64,000 nucleotides of DNA from Liolophura sinensis (GCF_032854445.1 NC_088296.1:11384706-11448705); one strand, 5' to 3'; counted from the first letter of the stretch, positions 44,138 to 56,456 are shown. Notes: a model not told the origin generated them from the letters alone. Numbers and translations are program-made.

Positions 44138-45847
44138 AGCACACTTCATGTAACACAAGAGATCCACCGAAAACCAAGCAACGACTCCTTGCATGTTTTT
44201 CGGGCTCTTCCAATTGAAATGCACGTGATTGTTGGTAACGCAACACCGGGCTAAGTGGGAGTAAATAAACAGGGTAAGTGGAAGTAAATAAACTCAATAA
44301 ACATGTTGTTCAACCTGAGATGAAACCTTTTCAATTCCATCTCTTTTTTTGTATTCAAACGAAAAGAACCAACATTAGCGAAAACAAAGGTAACAGCTAA
44401 ACAACTATTTGTCGTTCTCATCGAACGATCTAGTACATGAAGAAAGCCATTGTGTGCGCTGACTGGACGGTTAGAGGTCACAAAGCCCAAGCGGGTTCCA
44501 GGGACATTTTGGTGAAAACACATTACAAAGCCTAACGTGATACAATATTTATTTTGTTAATGAATGTTATGACATCATTAATGGAGAAATCCACTATATC
44601 CGCACGTAAACGATGAATTGGCAGTATGAGTATAGGTAAATACTTGATTTGAATTCACGCGCCATTAAACAGAACTTGACAGGTATGTAAAAAGATGTTG
44701 TTGTTGATAAGGCTGCTGGTTGCTTTGACAAATGGAAGGTATCGCTACAAAGGCTTTGTTTTGCCATCCCGTTTGGAAGCCTGGCGACACGTCCGTTAGA
44801 AAAAGTAAACAATGAGAAAAACGAACTATTCCTGTGATATATAACGTAATACAATATCAAAATCTAGCGGCAATATGACTTTAATCAAGCCAGCGGATAT
44901 CTGAGAGATTTACGCAGATACACGGAAGAAAAATGAAACGACGTCAGAGGCTTATTTCTTGGTTCACAGTGAAAAGAGTTTTTACATTATTCACATCATT
45001 TATTGACGATGTTCAATTATTAGCATAAGATAAAGCATTGGGATTAAAAGGATTCGGTGGGAATCATTTCCGGACAAAACATTTTGGTTTGTTTTTACTT
45101 AGGGATGTTTCCTACGAAGCGCTCAATATTGTATTCACTTACAAGGCTCAATATTGTTTCACTTACATTGTGTTAAAGCAAAAGACAAACTCCCAATTCA
45201 ACAAACTGCATCTCTCAGGAAACATTTATAGCTTAATACTGCAGTCCAACCAGACAGAATTGGATTCGAACTTGCAACCAAAATGGCCCAGTGCTAGTAG
45301 ATTTCCGACCACAACTTTGAATCTGTCTTGTGATCAATGGAACAAATCACCGCAAGCAAATCCCTCCAGAAGCAATATGATGATTCTATTTCATAGAAAG
45401 TACGACAACGATCATCCTATATTTTGGGGACATGAGAATTTTGCTATCTACATGTGTGCTAAATGACGCCATCCCAGTGGGGAAAGGACACGATTAAATA
45501 GGATGGAAAGATTGTAAGAAAAAGAAGAAAATAAAGACGTTACCACACGAAAGGAGTAGTCTACAAAGATGTGGCACCAGACGAGGAAAAATGCAAAAGA
45601 TTTCGCCAAACACGGTATTATTTTACACTTACCAGCCTCCCGAAGCGACTGAATCATGTTAAAAAGATAAGAAGAATTTGATAGTCTTGTTCATGTTCAA
45701 CGATAGACTGTTAGAAATTTGGCCATCAGGCCGTTCCCCCAACTAACCGGTGGATCCACTGATAGGGACTTACAGAGCTCGTACCGTGGATTTATACGTG
45801 GAGAAAGCGAATGATCATCGTGGTTTAAGCAAATGTCATTCGTTACA

Positions 45848-46219
45848 ATGGTAAGAGTGAGTGAGTGCTTCGGGTTAAACGTCGTACTCAACAATTTTTC
45901 AGTCATATGACGACGAAGGAATTCTTAGGGTGTATGTAATGTGCCTCCTTGTCGCAGGACGGATTTCCAATGCTCTTTTATTTAGTGCTGCTTCACTGAG
46001 ACGACTCACCGAGGGCAAGTAAGCCGCCCCGTCCGAGGCATTATACTGATACGGGTCAACCAGGCGTTGCATTATCCCCTTCATGCTGAACGCCAAGCGA
46101 GGAAGTTACAACTTCCTCTTTTAAAGTCTTAGGTGTGACTCGACCCAGGATTGATCCCGAATCTACCGCTCATGAAGCGGACGCTCTACTGTGCTATCCG
46201 GACCAGTGCCATGGTAAGA
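45848..46219 (-). repeat. Full-length SINE family B with 9-bp TSD
   Basis: The - strand element (45857-46210) has the tRNA-like head (GGATAGCACAGTAGAGCGTC, then B-box-like GGGATCAATCCTGG), the family B body, the end TTGTTGAGTACGACGTTTAA and a (CACT)n tail. The TSD is ATGGTAAGA at 45848-45856 and 46211-46219. It landed about 110 bp past the end of duplication unit 2. Confidence 0.92.
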
Positions 46220-46235
46220 AATGTAAGAGATGGAG

Positions 46236-46583
46236 TGTATGTATGTATATATGCTTGCGGTGTAACGTCGTACTTAATTTTTCAGTTACATGACGACGAT
46301 GAGCCATTAGCCGTGTGTACATATACTGTGTTGCCTTGTGGCAGGGTGAGTCCATGTCTCCAATGTGCTACCGCGACTGAAGTATCATGTCGAAGACACC
46401 AGACATGACACCCCCACCCAGTCACATTATACTGACACCGGGCCAACCAGTCATGTTTTCTTGCTCTAGCTTCTCAGTGCTCAGTACCATTTTTGAAGCC
46501 TTGGGTATGACACAATCCGGATTTGATTTCAGGTCTTCGGACTTCGAGGCGGACGCTCTAACCATTAGGTCACCGAACAGGTC
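46236..46583 (-). repeat. SINE family C, near full length
   Basis: In sense direction there is a tRNA-like head (GGTGACCTAATGGTTAGAGC, B-box-like AAATCAAATCC). The body shares TGACTGGTTGGCCCGGTGTC with family B in diverged form. The end is TTAAGTACGACGTTACACCG with an ATAC-type tail. Confidence 0.85.
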
Positions 46584-48271
46584 GGTTTGAGATCGCGTTT
46601 TACATGACCGCTTGGTACAGCTACGGACGGGCACATGGTCACTGGAACACAGGCCAAGTTATGACATTTTGCATAGCCATAACGACATTACCGGGTCCAT
46701 TGAACGAATTGCTTTTCTGACATGCGAATGAATTATTTCGTGTTTTATATGAGAACTTGGCACCTTATCAATTAAAGGTGCGTAACATTAAGCTTCTGAT
46801 GCTTCCTATATTCCCTGTTCACATGAATGTCGCGGTCAGGCAGTAATAAGCTGTCGTGGCGCGCAAACTGGGGGGTGATTTATTGGGTTATGATGAAAAG
46901 GCGAAATGTAGCATAAAGTCGGAACAGCGGAGTTCGGCGGGGAATTGAAAAGAGACGGTTCCCCTAGAGACAGTGAGTAGAAAACCATCGCAGACAGCAT
47001 TGATTGTCAGTGACTTCAAGAATGTTATAATGGAGCTGCGGGATTGGGCAAGGGCTTCCGAAACAGCATTAGTAGGTGCGGATCGTACGCGAGTTCCACA
47101 TTGCCCATATAGGAAGGAAGCGTTTAATTCGGAACGATTCTTGTGGAATGTCGCGGGCATGAAATCGTCTATAAGCCTACCAGTTTGACGGCGAGCCATT
47201 TTTATTATACCATGATTCCAAATTGATTGCACTTTGTTAAAGATGAACGAAAAGGAAGTACAGGGAGTCCCAGCAGTGGTGTAGAAACCTGTCTAGCGAT
47301 ATATACGCGCGGGCCTACATGTAGGCCACGTATGAATATCTAGTGTACGACTGATTGGAGGCATGGCTTGCTCAGACAATTATAGCTCTAGACTCGAATT
47401 TATCAAGCAACTTAAGGATTAAAATACAGATTGCAATTGGTAAATAAAGCAAGCTGAGAAGAAGAAAAATTCAAATAGTGGTTGGTACATTGTTCGGCAG
47501 TAAAGTATCAGTGGGCACATTTTAGAATTTCTGGAGTAAAACATTCTAACAGCGATTAAGTTTAAATTTCTTACTTAAGCTTTCATACTCAGAGTAAACG
47601 ACTTTTTAAGCATGCTTTTTTTAACGCGACACTTTCGAGTTAATTTTGCTTGTAAAGTAATTACCTTCTAAGACATTTGTTTCAGAAATAGGTCTTTGTT
47701 TAAACAAAACTCACGCTTAAAGACATCACTAAGGAACTCATCTCGTTTTGACACATGTTTTTTGTGTTTTGACACACTAAGTAACGCTTAACTTTAGGCT
47801 TACAGAGATGTACAGAAAAGTACACCCTATTCTTTTAGGCAATTACCACATATTCTATTGTAACAATTTTTTCTCCTGCATATTTTATGAGACCCACCCT
47901 CACCCACCGCATGTATGGAATGAATGTGAACCACATATTCATATATAGTCCACATGTACAATCCATTCACACAGGGCACATCTGCAACACGGCGGTCGAT
48001 GTCAAATAATTTATCAGGCAGGATAATTACAACTGACAGATCCATGGTAAACAATGGCGTCTCGGCATGACAAATGAACAGAAAAGAAACGCGAACATCT
48101 GGCTAATTTATTTATGAGCTAATTAGTGACTGCCGTTGACAGCGTAAACTCTGATGAGGATAAATCATCAACCATCTTCTTTCTTATTGTGGTTAAGGTA
48201 CATACGATTAAAATCGTTAAAAGTGGCACTCGCTGCTGTGGAGGTAGGTGCCTCCACTGTGAGGAGTATGG
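46584..48271. other. Unassigned non-coding DNA
   Basis: Open frames occur on both strands at 46888-47232, overlapping each other. I could not recognise a protein or a splice pattern. Confidence 0.45.
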
Positions 48272-48680
48272 AGTGAGTGAGTGAGTGCTTAGGGTTTAAC
48301 AATTTTTCAGTCATGTGACGACGAAGGAGTCTGCATGTGGTGTGCCTCCTTGTTGCAGGACGGATTTCCGCCGCTCTTTCATCTAGTGCTGCTTCAAAGA
48401 TACGGCCGGCCCCGATAGCTCAGCTGGCAGAGCGTCCGCTTTGGGGTCGGGAAATCCAGGGTCAATCCTGGGTCAGATCACACCTAAGACCTTAAAACAG
48501 GAAGTTGTAGCTTCCTCGCTTGAGGAATAATGGCTCGGGCGGGGCGGCTTAATTGCCTTCAATAAGTCGTTTCAGTGACGTAGCAATAGTTGAAAGAGCG
48601 GTGGAAATCCATTCTGCAACAATCGACGTTAGACCCAAAGCACACGACTTATCGAAGGCAAGTAAGCCACCTCGACAGGA
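48272..48680 (-). repeat. SINE family B interrupted by a second family B copy
   Basis: The - strand parts at about 48272-48408 and 48641-48680 read as one element split in its body (GTGCTGCTTCA... then ...CGACTTATCGAAGGCAAGTA). The gap holds a + strand family B copy. Confidence 0.8.
48411..48640 (+). repeat. SINE family B with complete tRNA-like head
   Basis: The head GGCCCCGATAGCTCAGCTGG has a good A-box (TAGCTCAGCTGG) and B-box (GGGTCAATCCT), followed by the family B body. A deletion removes much of the 3' half before GACGTTAGACCC. It is not called a tRNA gene, because no acceptor stem can be paired. Confidence 0.85.
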
Positions 48681-48696
48681 ATGTGCTGGTCCACCA

Positions 48697-49003
48697 CCCA
48701 GGAGCCTCTCGCCAATGCGGTCGCTGTGAGTTCAAGTCCAGCTCATGCTGGCTTCCTCTCTAGCCGTACGCGGGAAGATCTGACGCCAACCTGCGGATGG
48801 TCGTGGGTTTCCCCGGGCTCTGTCCGTTTTCCTCCCACCACAATGCTGGCCTTTAAGGGTAAATAAAATTAAGAAACTACCCGAAGGGCGTGTAACTGAA
48901 CAGATAAATGTTTCTCCTAATGGTTATGATAGTATTTAAGACTTTGCATAGTTACATCTGACATTCTTCAGTACGGCGTAAAACACCAATCAAGTCAATA
49001 CAT
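48697..49003 (+). repeat. SINE family A with interrupted tail
   Basis: The body runs to ACCACAATGCTGGCC (about 48850). About 105 bp of unrelated sequence follows, then the tail ATTCTTCAGTACGGCGTAAA at 48962-49003. It abuts the family B cluster on its left. Confidence 0.8.
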
Positions 49004-51010
49004 AGTGCGTCTATATAACCTTAGGATAATAACCAGATTTTCTGTGTCCTGGATCTAGTTTTTATTATATGAAAGTATTCCCTTCGTAAAACAACACTGC
49101 ATGTATAATTATTGATTGTTCGCAATGACTAGCTGATGAAATTTTACTGTGTACATGTTGAACTTGGTGCATATGACCTCAGCTCAAATTAGACATCTTT
49201 GGTTAGAAGTCTAAACAATCACAACCACAGCCAAACGTATGGAATGATGAATATGATGCAAAGCGAGAGCAGAAAGGGGCGCATGCGCTGTAAGGTGTAC
49301 GAATGCGCTACCTGTGGAAACAAGAATCGGTCATTAGTTGCCGACAGCGTCAGTGCGCGAACGACAGTCAGCTTTCATTTGTTTCAGCTGGTTTAATGGT
49401 CCGGTATTGTATTAAACCGCTATCCCACTACTCCCTCTCACAACGGAAATCGTCATCTATCACTAAACCGCCATAATGATAACAGTGATTAAACAGTACG
49501 GAAACGGTCCACATGGATACAGACATCTTCGTATTATCCGTGATTTTCACTCCAAGCCACCACAATGTTTGTACTTTTCGCCCCATTCTGTCCCCTCTCA
49601 TTACCCTAAGGGGGAGACATCTTATCGCTGGTAATTACTCTTTGTTAATTATAGATGAGGCTACGAGGAAATTACCACGGATAACGCAAGTCGCCGCTCT
49701 TCCAGAACCAGATGAGGAAACGCAGCGACAAACACAGCATTACGCATCGTCGCATCAACAACAGATAGCCACCGCTTAGTGGCATTCTTGGATCATTAAC
49801 AAAGCGTAACCCAGCTAAAAGTGGCTTGTAAGTGGCCTTGTCTTATTTACCCAGCCTAAATGAGAAGCCTTCTAGACCAGTAACGTTTAATACATTGCAA
49901 GTAACATGACAGCATATGTTTTACTTAATTCTGCTTAAGCAATCAAGCTTGGGGAGGGCGGGGGGAGGGTAATTTCCTGCCATTTGAGCACTAACGAACA
50001 TTTGCAAAAACCCTGAGGCAATTTGGCAAGGAGCCTTATTTCACCGGTTACGTATGAACGTCTGCCAGCTACTCTATCACACGGTCGTAGCTACTCTGGT
50101 TTACTCTATGTCTTATTAAGTCTTTTATATCGTGTCCTGTCCTCTTTCATCGAATTTGGAGTTGGAGCCTCATGATATGTGTCACCAGGAACAAATAACA
50201 ACTAAGATTTTGTTTTGCCTAACCTTCGATACACGTTCTATGCATACTACGCACATCTACAACATGGCATAAAAGATTATAAACAAGTTCAAATTCAACA
50301 TGAATACCTGCTATGTTACTTTCATATACATTCTAAACTTTTTTCAAAAATTAACAAAATCCAAACTAAATGAGATGACTCCAGCAAATACTGAACAATC
50401 TTATTACTCAAACCTGAAAGAAAATAAAATTACATTACTGAAATAAATAACCAGCTTATGTAGGCTGGAATCTCTTTGTCATAATGTTAACTTAATGCCA
50501 TAATTTCGTTTGATAAACGGGTTTCCCGATCGAAAAAAGATTTTTGGTGGCATAACAACTTTCAAACGTTGTTTTGCCGAAATTAATTACCAAAAAAACA
50601 GGGAATAATTCGAGCCAGACAAATAAAATGCATTAACAGTCAGTTGTACAAACATCACGACATAATTGACACATTAACGCTGCTCCCTTGGTACCTTTAC
50701 TTTTATTGGCTCTTTTTTTAAGTCTTAAATACCATTGCCAAAAGATTGTCGATACTGTCTCGGGTAAAACATGGCACCCATGATAAAGTCGACCGAGACA
50801 ACATCAACATTTGTAGTCTAAAGGAATTATTCAGAGCATTGATTAAAATCAATTTCCGGCGCAGCATGGCAGTCTAGTCGAACTTGTATAACACCGGTGA
50901 TACATTTGCCGCTCTCCGTCAGGTCCGCGCTTTCGCTACGCCGTTTGAAGTGTGACTTGCCATTCTACAATAGGTAGGAATGTTTAATCACGGAAAGGTT
51001 GGAAATAGTT
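49004..51010. other. Unassigned non-coding DNA
   Basis: No recognisable exon or repeat was seen. Confidence 0.5.
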
Positions 51011-51403
51011 GATTCCTGTAGTTACTCGGGGGCATTTTCTTTTACGTCTTTATCAAGACTGTGATTAAATATCATTCACAAATGAAGTCGTAGTTTGACT
51101 TCTTTAAATAAATCGAAGCTATTAAGAATATTATCTTCTAGGAACGAGAGCAAGAAAGGCAACGAAAATTGACTTAACAAAATGAGTGCGTTTAGACCTT
51201 TATAGACTTGATTTCTGAGGTTACTCAGGGACATTTTCTTTGACGGCTTCATCAAGGCTGTGATTAAATATCATTCACAGATGAATTCGTAATTTGCTTC
51301 TTAAAAAAATCGAAGCTATTAAGAATATTATCTTCTACGAACGAGAGCAAGAAAGGCAACGAAAATTGACTGAGCAAAATGAGTACGCTTAGATCTTTAT
51401 ATA
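51011..51403 (+). repeat. 199-bp tandem duplication
   Basis: Copies start at 51011 and 51210. They share GTGATTAAATATCATTCACA, AAGAATATTATCTTCTA and GAACGAGAGCAAGAAAGGCA. Confidence 0.92.
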
Positions 51404-54064
51404 CCTATAACCATTGAAAATAAGTTAGAATTCAAAAGTATATGAAAGATCTTTAAGATCATTAGTCCGAGGTAAAGTGTGAAGTGTACCAGGAAATCTT
51501 CTCATCGTAGACTATATGAACGTCTGAAGTAACAGCCACTGAATTTACGTCATAATCGGAATTCTGTTTCATTCAACATAAAATTCCCCCAGAAATGAAA
51601 ACCCAGACACTTTTTTAATATATTTTTAAAGTTAAGTTTGGATCGGTATGGGTAGAATATCCACCAGCCATGTTTCATAGGTTGTGAAAGATTTTCTGTG
51701 GCTCAAGTGGAATTAATCAGAATTAAATCCAAGGGAGGGAGGGGGCGGGAGAGGTGATTTTGAGTTTTACTTTCTTTTCTCGGTCTTTGTGTGGAAGCAG
51801 TTTACACTTTGTAGGCTAACTAGTCCCCAACAGCGTTACAGGCTAAATGGAACCGGTTACATTGTCTCTTGTCTTCATGCGAGCAGGAGACGGCTGTTCT
51901 CTTTGGCCACATGTAACGAGCTAGCTACCGCATTTCCTCTTTCCAGTCCACGCCGGAAATGAAGCTTTTTTTTCTCAGCGTCTGATCTAAGCACATTGCG
52001 ATCAACCTGAAGAGAAGTGGAGCTCCTCTAGGTACAAGGAATGTTTCTGACACCGGAATGCCAACAGACAACAGCAGTGCTCGGCCAGTAAAATTAAGTA
52101 GCCGCTCATCGCTGTTACCGTGGGACGTGTTTAAGTCAAACATAGCCCTTGGAGGATTCCGTAATCATTTGTGCGAATTTGCCAACTCTAGACATCGATG
52201 TGACATTCACACTGGACTTGCCACTATTTAAAACCGTGGATACCGTGCACAAATGTTGTTATTTCCTTTCCACTTTATTTATTCACCATGAAGCGATATC
52301 ATTTTAACAATGAATAGTATACAACCGCTGGTGAAAATAGTTCATGAGTGCGTCGTTATTTAAAAGATTAGGCCCAATAGGGAATTTTTTGATGGAAAAT
52401 ATAAACGGTGTGTAAACACGTTTGCAGCGATTCCAGCCAGGTGCCAGGTGTCCTTTTGTAGGTAATCTCCCATGAAACTCGTTAAAATGGCTGTTAATTT
52501 TAACACTGGCGTGTTTCTCATGAGAATAAGCAATCCGATATTTAAAAAAAAGGAAGTGCAAGTGTACTAATGACTAACAGGGCCTTCACAATACAAATGA
52601 GGGAATCTCAGTCCCGTACCTAGTGTCCAGACAGGTACTATTTTGTTCCTTCTCTTATTTTTGTAGATCAAACAAAATAGTGGCAACTTTGTTGTCCGAT
52701 TTAACCGTTCCTACTACTTAACAATCCCAGGCAAGAGACTTGACCGTGGTGTATCAATCTGGTTAAAGAAAAATAGCTGGGTAATCATCTTGAAACAGCG
52801 TTAGAATAAGCTAGTATAACATTATGGCTATCCATAAGTGATGAACATTCTATTTAATTTATTCTTGTATGGCCTGAAATCATTTTTCTTTTCCTACAAA
52901 CAGTCTGAATTCTAAGATATTATAGGCAACAGTCCACTAACATCGTACATGATATACATTGGCCCAAAAGTCAAGCAACAAGCTATGTGTTTCATGACAA
53001 ACAAATTGTTAACAAGAATGTTTTCTCATACGCGAAACAGGTATGTAACATTTCACTTGGTTGCTTCATCGAAAGGCAAGATTTGCTCAGAAGTTAGTCA
53101 AGTGTTAAATCCAGTATATCGGAAAGGGAATAAGTCGTACTGGTATTTAGAGAGCCTCCCGAGTTCACGGAAAAAAACGTCCGTAGCACATGTGACTTTT
53201 ACGGTGATAGCTAGATTGAATACATGTCTTGCATACTCGGATATATCGGTTCAATGATGCCCTTAGTTATTTCCGTACAATCTCGTTTCTATCCGCATTG
53301 CTTTGCGAGAGTCCCCATCTTGTCTCAACCTACGTGAGAATCCTGAAATACCGATTCGGTTTATTGCAAGCATAGCCAACACGGGACATTTGTCAATATT
53401 AGCCTTCAGACAGAGCCCAAAGACCACTCGGTCACCGCAGCCTCGTTTTGAATGCAACACTGACGTCATACGATACCTGCAACAACAGCTGTATATAGGA
53501 ACCACGTGTTCCGTGCATCATTTTGACGTAATCGCTGACGTAATCGCTGACGTAATCGCTGAAAAGAAGTTTCGTAAGAGGTTGGTCAGGGACTCGCCTG
53601 GTACTTATTGACCTGTTAAGTTTAAGCTGTATCGATCTGCTATCTTGATCAATAAGTTGATTTCAACAATAAACACCGTGGCTCAATACTAATTACGTTG
53701 CAAAGCGCACAAATATCTTTATCAATTTGCACCGCTGGCTTTACTCCGGGAATGGAGTGTGGCCAAAGCATTAAACCATTGATTTACGGAACCTCCCACG
53801 AGCATGTGGTTTGTTGGAATTATTTGGCCACCTGATAGCACAAGCCAAATCGAAAAAGTCTTAGAGGCTGAGGAGAGATGGATAGGAAGAGGCACGTCGT
53901 CTTGGGAAAAGACTGAATTCAAGAGAGCAGGACCTCTCCAGACTTAAACTTGAGATTAGCGGCTACCCAGAGGGCAACGATAAGACGTGACGTTTGGTAC
54001 ATTCACCTCGCCTCTGCAAATCTTGGCAGTGCGATAAGTGGCCTCCTTCTTCCAAGAGTGAGGA
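51404..54064. other. Mostly unassigned DNA
   Basis: Short frames lie on both strands (for example 52949-53257 + and 51925-52143 -), with no family that I recognise. Only the 12-bp triplet repeat at 53524 stands out. Confidence 0.45.
53524..53559 (+). repeat. Three perfect 12-bp repeats TGACGTAATCGC
   Basis: Three exact copies in tandem each carry TGACGTAA, a CRE/bZIP-like motif. Whether a protein binds is inference. Confidence 0.9.
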
Positions 54065-54197
54065 TTTATTTATTTGATTGATTGGTGTTTTACGCCGTAC
54101 TCAAGAATATTTCACTTATACGACGGCAGCCAGCATTATGGTGGGTGGAAACCGGGCATCGCCCGGGGGAAACCCACGACCATCCGCAGGTTGCTGC
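54065..54197 (-). repeat. SINE family A, 5'-truncated
   Basis: The tail, the end TTGAGTACGGCGTAAAACAC and the body are present on the - strand. Only a weak AAGAGT flank repeat was seen. Confidence 0.87.
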
Positions 54198-54388
54198 AAA
54201 GAGTATCCACGAGATGAATGTATACAAGAGTCACCGTTTTTGGTTGTGTACTTCTAATAGAACAGTCCCGGCCGAAGAAAAACACTTAGATGTACACGCT
54301 TTCTGGATTCATTTTATCTTGTATTCATACAAACATTTTAGACTCACAAAACCATAAAACATGTGTTTTAATCTGTTTCTTTTCATCT

Positions 54389-54490
54389 GATTGCCTTAAC
54401 GCAGTACTAAAGAGTACTTCGATTATACAAGGTCGATTAGTTTTATGGGTGGAAGAAGCCATCTATAAAATCACGGGCGAGCCCGTGCAG
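54389..54490 (-). repeat. Decayed SINE family A copy
   Basis: It keeps the order of the family A 3' half (TTTAGTACTGCGTTAAGGC, then TATAATCGAAGTACTC and TTCCACCCATAAA) with many changes. It is old. Confidence 0.5.
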
Positions 54491-55271
54491 TTCTAATTAC
54501 AAGGTACCAGGCGACAGTCTGGCAGTGGTAGGGTTAAAGTGAACATAAAGTCATCCACTAAATCTTAATTAATTTTAATAGCATTCCAGAATTGTTCTAA
54601 AAATACTTCAAAATTGTACACTGCCTATCAACAAAATAGATAGCAACAAAATAGATCAACATGGCAACATTTCGCTATGTCCCAAACCTAGGAACTTTCC
54701 TGTCTCATCGGTATTAAACAAAGTCACTATGAGAAGATACACACAAAGCGTTGGAAAATCAATTAAAGAGTGTCAGCTCTGTTCCGTGTTTAAACAACCG
54801 ATGTTTCGTTTAGTTTTACGCGATCTTCGTCAGGGCATTCTTGGTGGGCACCAGCGATGTGTTTTAGTGGCCCAGCAACTTTTTGTCTTCGGCCAGCACA
54901 GGTATAAGCATTTGGCCTAGCTGGCGTACTGACATCACTGAATATACCGAACATAGTAAGAACCTCATTTATTACAGACTCTTGGGAAGATATTTTCGTA
55001 ATACATCTAATTTCGCTAAGGAATAATAATGCAACAATATTTTTCTTAATAAATGGTTCTCCCAATGCGATTTCCTTGTTAGCTAGCCCTGACAAGATAC
55101 TACTGTATCTTGCCAAACATGTAGACATTGTTCCACGGGTAGCCGTTATCAGTTTCCTGCACATAAATGTGTCTACCAAAATACTTCGGTTTAACACTTA
55201 ACGTAACATCAATTTGCATCGATGTCTGTCTGTCCAATATAAGGAGGCACACTGACAATCGAGAGGTTTTT
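54491..55271. other. Unassigned DNA upstream of the CRE-rich region
   Basis: A 135-codon frame on the - strand (54790-55197) starts with GTG and is not recognised. Confidence 0.4.
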
Positions 55272-55976
55272 TGACGTCATAGCCCGGTATCACGTGACGC
55301 TTTCAACGCAAGTGATTGGCCAGATTCATATGGTCCTCTACGACATGCCTACTCGGAGTGAATTGCTCGTCATGACATATCCCTCCATCTTCTCGGATTT
55401 TAAAACTTTATAGAATTTTTAAAATATTTTTGTGATAACTGTGTCATACATCCCTTTTTATCTACGTATACATAGTGCCAGGCTTTATTGTTTGGTCTTA
55501 ACATTTTCCAAGTACACTCATCACACTCAGTGAATGAAATCGATGACATAAGTGAAATCTGATTGGTGTATTTGTTTTGGCACGTGACGTTGTTTCATCT
55601 GAGGGACAGCAAGAAGCCTATGCACATGTCACGCGGAGAGCCAGTCAAAACTCAATGAAGTCATTTAAATCTAATTGTGGTTGCATTTAGACTGTTGTTT
55701 ACCATATGAGTGGTCGCCTGACGTCACTTGAGGCGAGACAGCGCTGTATTTAGCTGGAAGAATATTCTACTAGTTCAACAAGTTCGGCATCTCCGTTAAT
55801 GTCTAAAACTATCCCGGTTAATTACAGCAAGATTCGATATCAAACACGTGCACATTTACTCTAGCCCTTTCACTATAAGCTTGCTTACCAGCGCGTGAAT
55901 ATTAAACCTAGTCATCGAAACAATAATTCAGTTCATTTCATATGTCGGGAGTGAATTTGCATCTGATGTATAAAAA
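55272..55976 (+). promoter_or_regulatory. Candidate promoter: CRE, E-box, CCAAT and TATA motifs
   Basis: Perfect palindromic CREs TGACGTCA lie at 55272-55279 and 55719-55726. CACGTGACG lies at 55291 and 55581. ATTGG (inverted CCAAT) lies near 55314 and 55561. A GAATATTC heat-shock-like pair lies at about 55761. A TATA box TATAAAAA lies at 55969-55976, about 115 nt before the first ATG of the ORF at 56090. The motif positions are direct observation; function is inference. Confidence 0.5.
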
Positions 55977-56089
55977 CGCATCAAGATGTACATTTTCATA
56001 GTTGTTGATCCGTAAGCTTTTCGTGCAAAGTTTCATCACCTGCAGCCTTTGAAGTTTACAGACAACTGCGGATTCCTTTTGAAATCGAT

Positions 56090-56456
56090 ATGTACCTTTG
56101 GAAATCAAAGACAAAAAGGCCGTCTTCTAATGCCTTTCCAGATGCCAGTGAGGAGAATAAGCGAACCACAGATATAGTCAAGAGCAGAAAAAAGGCTGCA
56201 TACTGTACCAAATCGATGAAATTGCTAGGCCACGACTTCTATGATGAAAGAACTGTTTTCAGCTGCAGGCGCTGGTGCGGAAGTCAGTACCTTATTGCGG
56301 GATACTTATATGCTGATGATAAGAGTCCGTGGTATGCGGCTGACTTCAGACATGAGCAGTGACATTTATTGTGATCTTCTCAAGAAGTTACACTCTCTGA
56401 AGTGCTTGTGCGATGCAAGAGTTTGTTGCCTGAATCCTGTAACGGGTTTACGGTGA
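56090..56456 (+). CDS. Candidate small intronless gene, two overlapping frames
   Basis: Frame 1 (56090-56362, 90 codons) starts at the first ATG after the TATA box, with a lysine-rich N-terminal part (KSKTKRPSSNAF). Frame 2 (56241-56456) is shifted +1 and its peptide looks more protein-like (EVSTLLRDTYMLMIRVRGM, SSDIYCDLLKKLHSLKCL). The best protein-like segments lie in different frames and would join near 56240-56275. This suggests a frameshifted pseudogene, a missed base, or recoding. The family is not recognised. YLYADD in frame 1 looks like an RT motif, but nothing around it supports that. Confidence 0.35.

Larger units (their letters stand above)
38399..45740 (+). repeat. 7.4-kb tandem duplication, unit 2
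   Basis: The second unit directly abuts the first. It ends near 45740, after CCGTTCCCCC, which matches CCTTCCCCC at the end of unit 1. ACTA occurs at all three boundaries, a possible microhomology. Unit 2 has gained a SINE (43039-43299) and two small internal duplications. Confidence 0.95.

Noticed and set aside
31668-45466. Paired ORFs present in both 7.4-kb units
   Set aside because: They are preserved by recent duplication. Differences alter residues or break frames, and none matches a known family.
48411-48485. A real tRNA gene
   Set aside because: The A- and B-boxes are good, but no acceptor stem pairs and a SINE body follows directly.
54790-55197. A 135-codon - strand gene divergent from the CRE region
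   Set aside because: It starts with GTG, the TATA-like sequence nearby is on the other strand, and no motif was recognised.
56260-56362. Reverse transcriptase YADD motif in the 56-kb ORF
   Set aside because: No other RT motif is near, and the overlapping frame is more protein-like.
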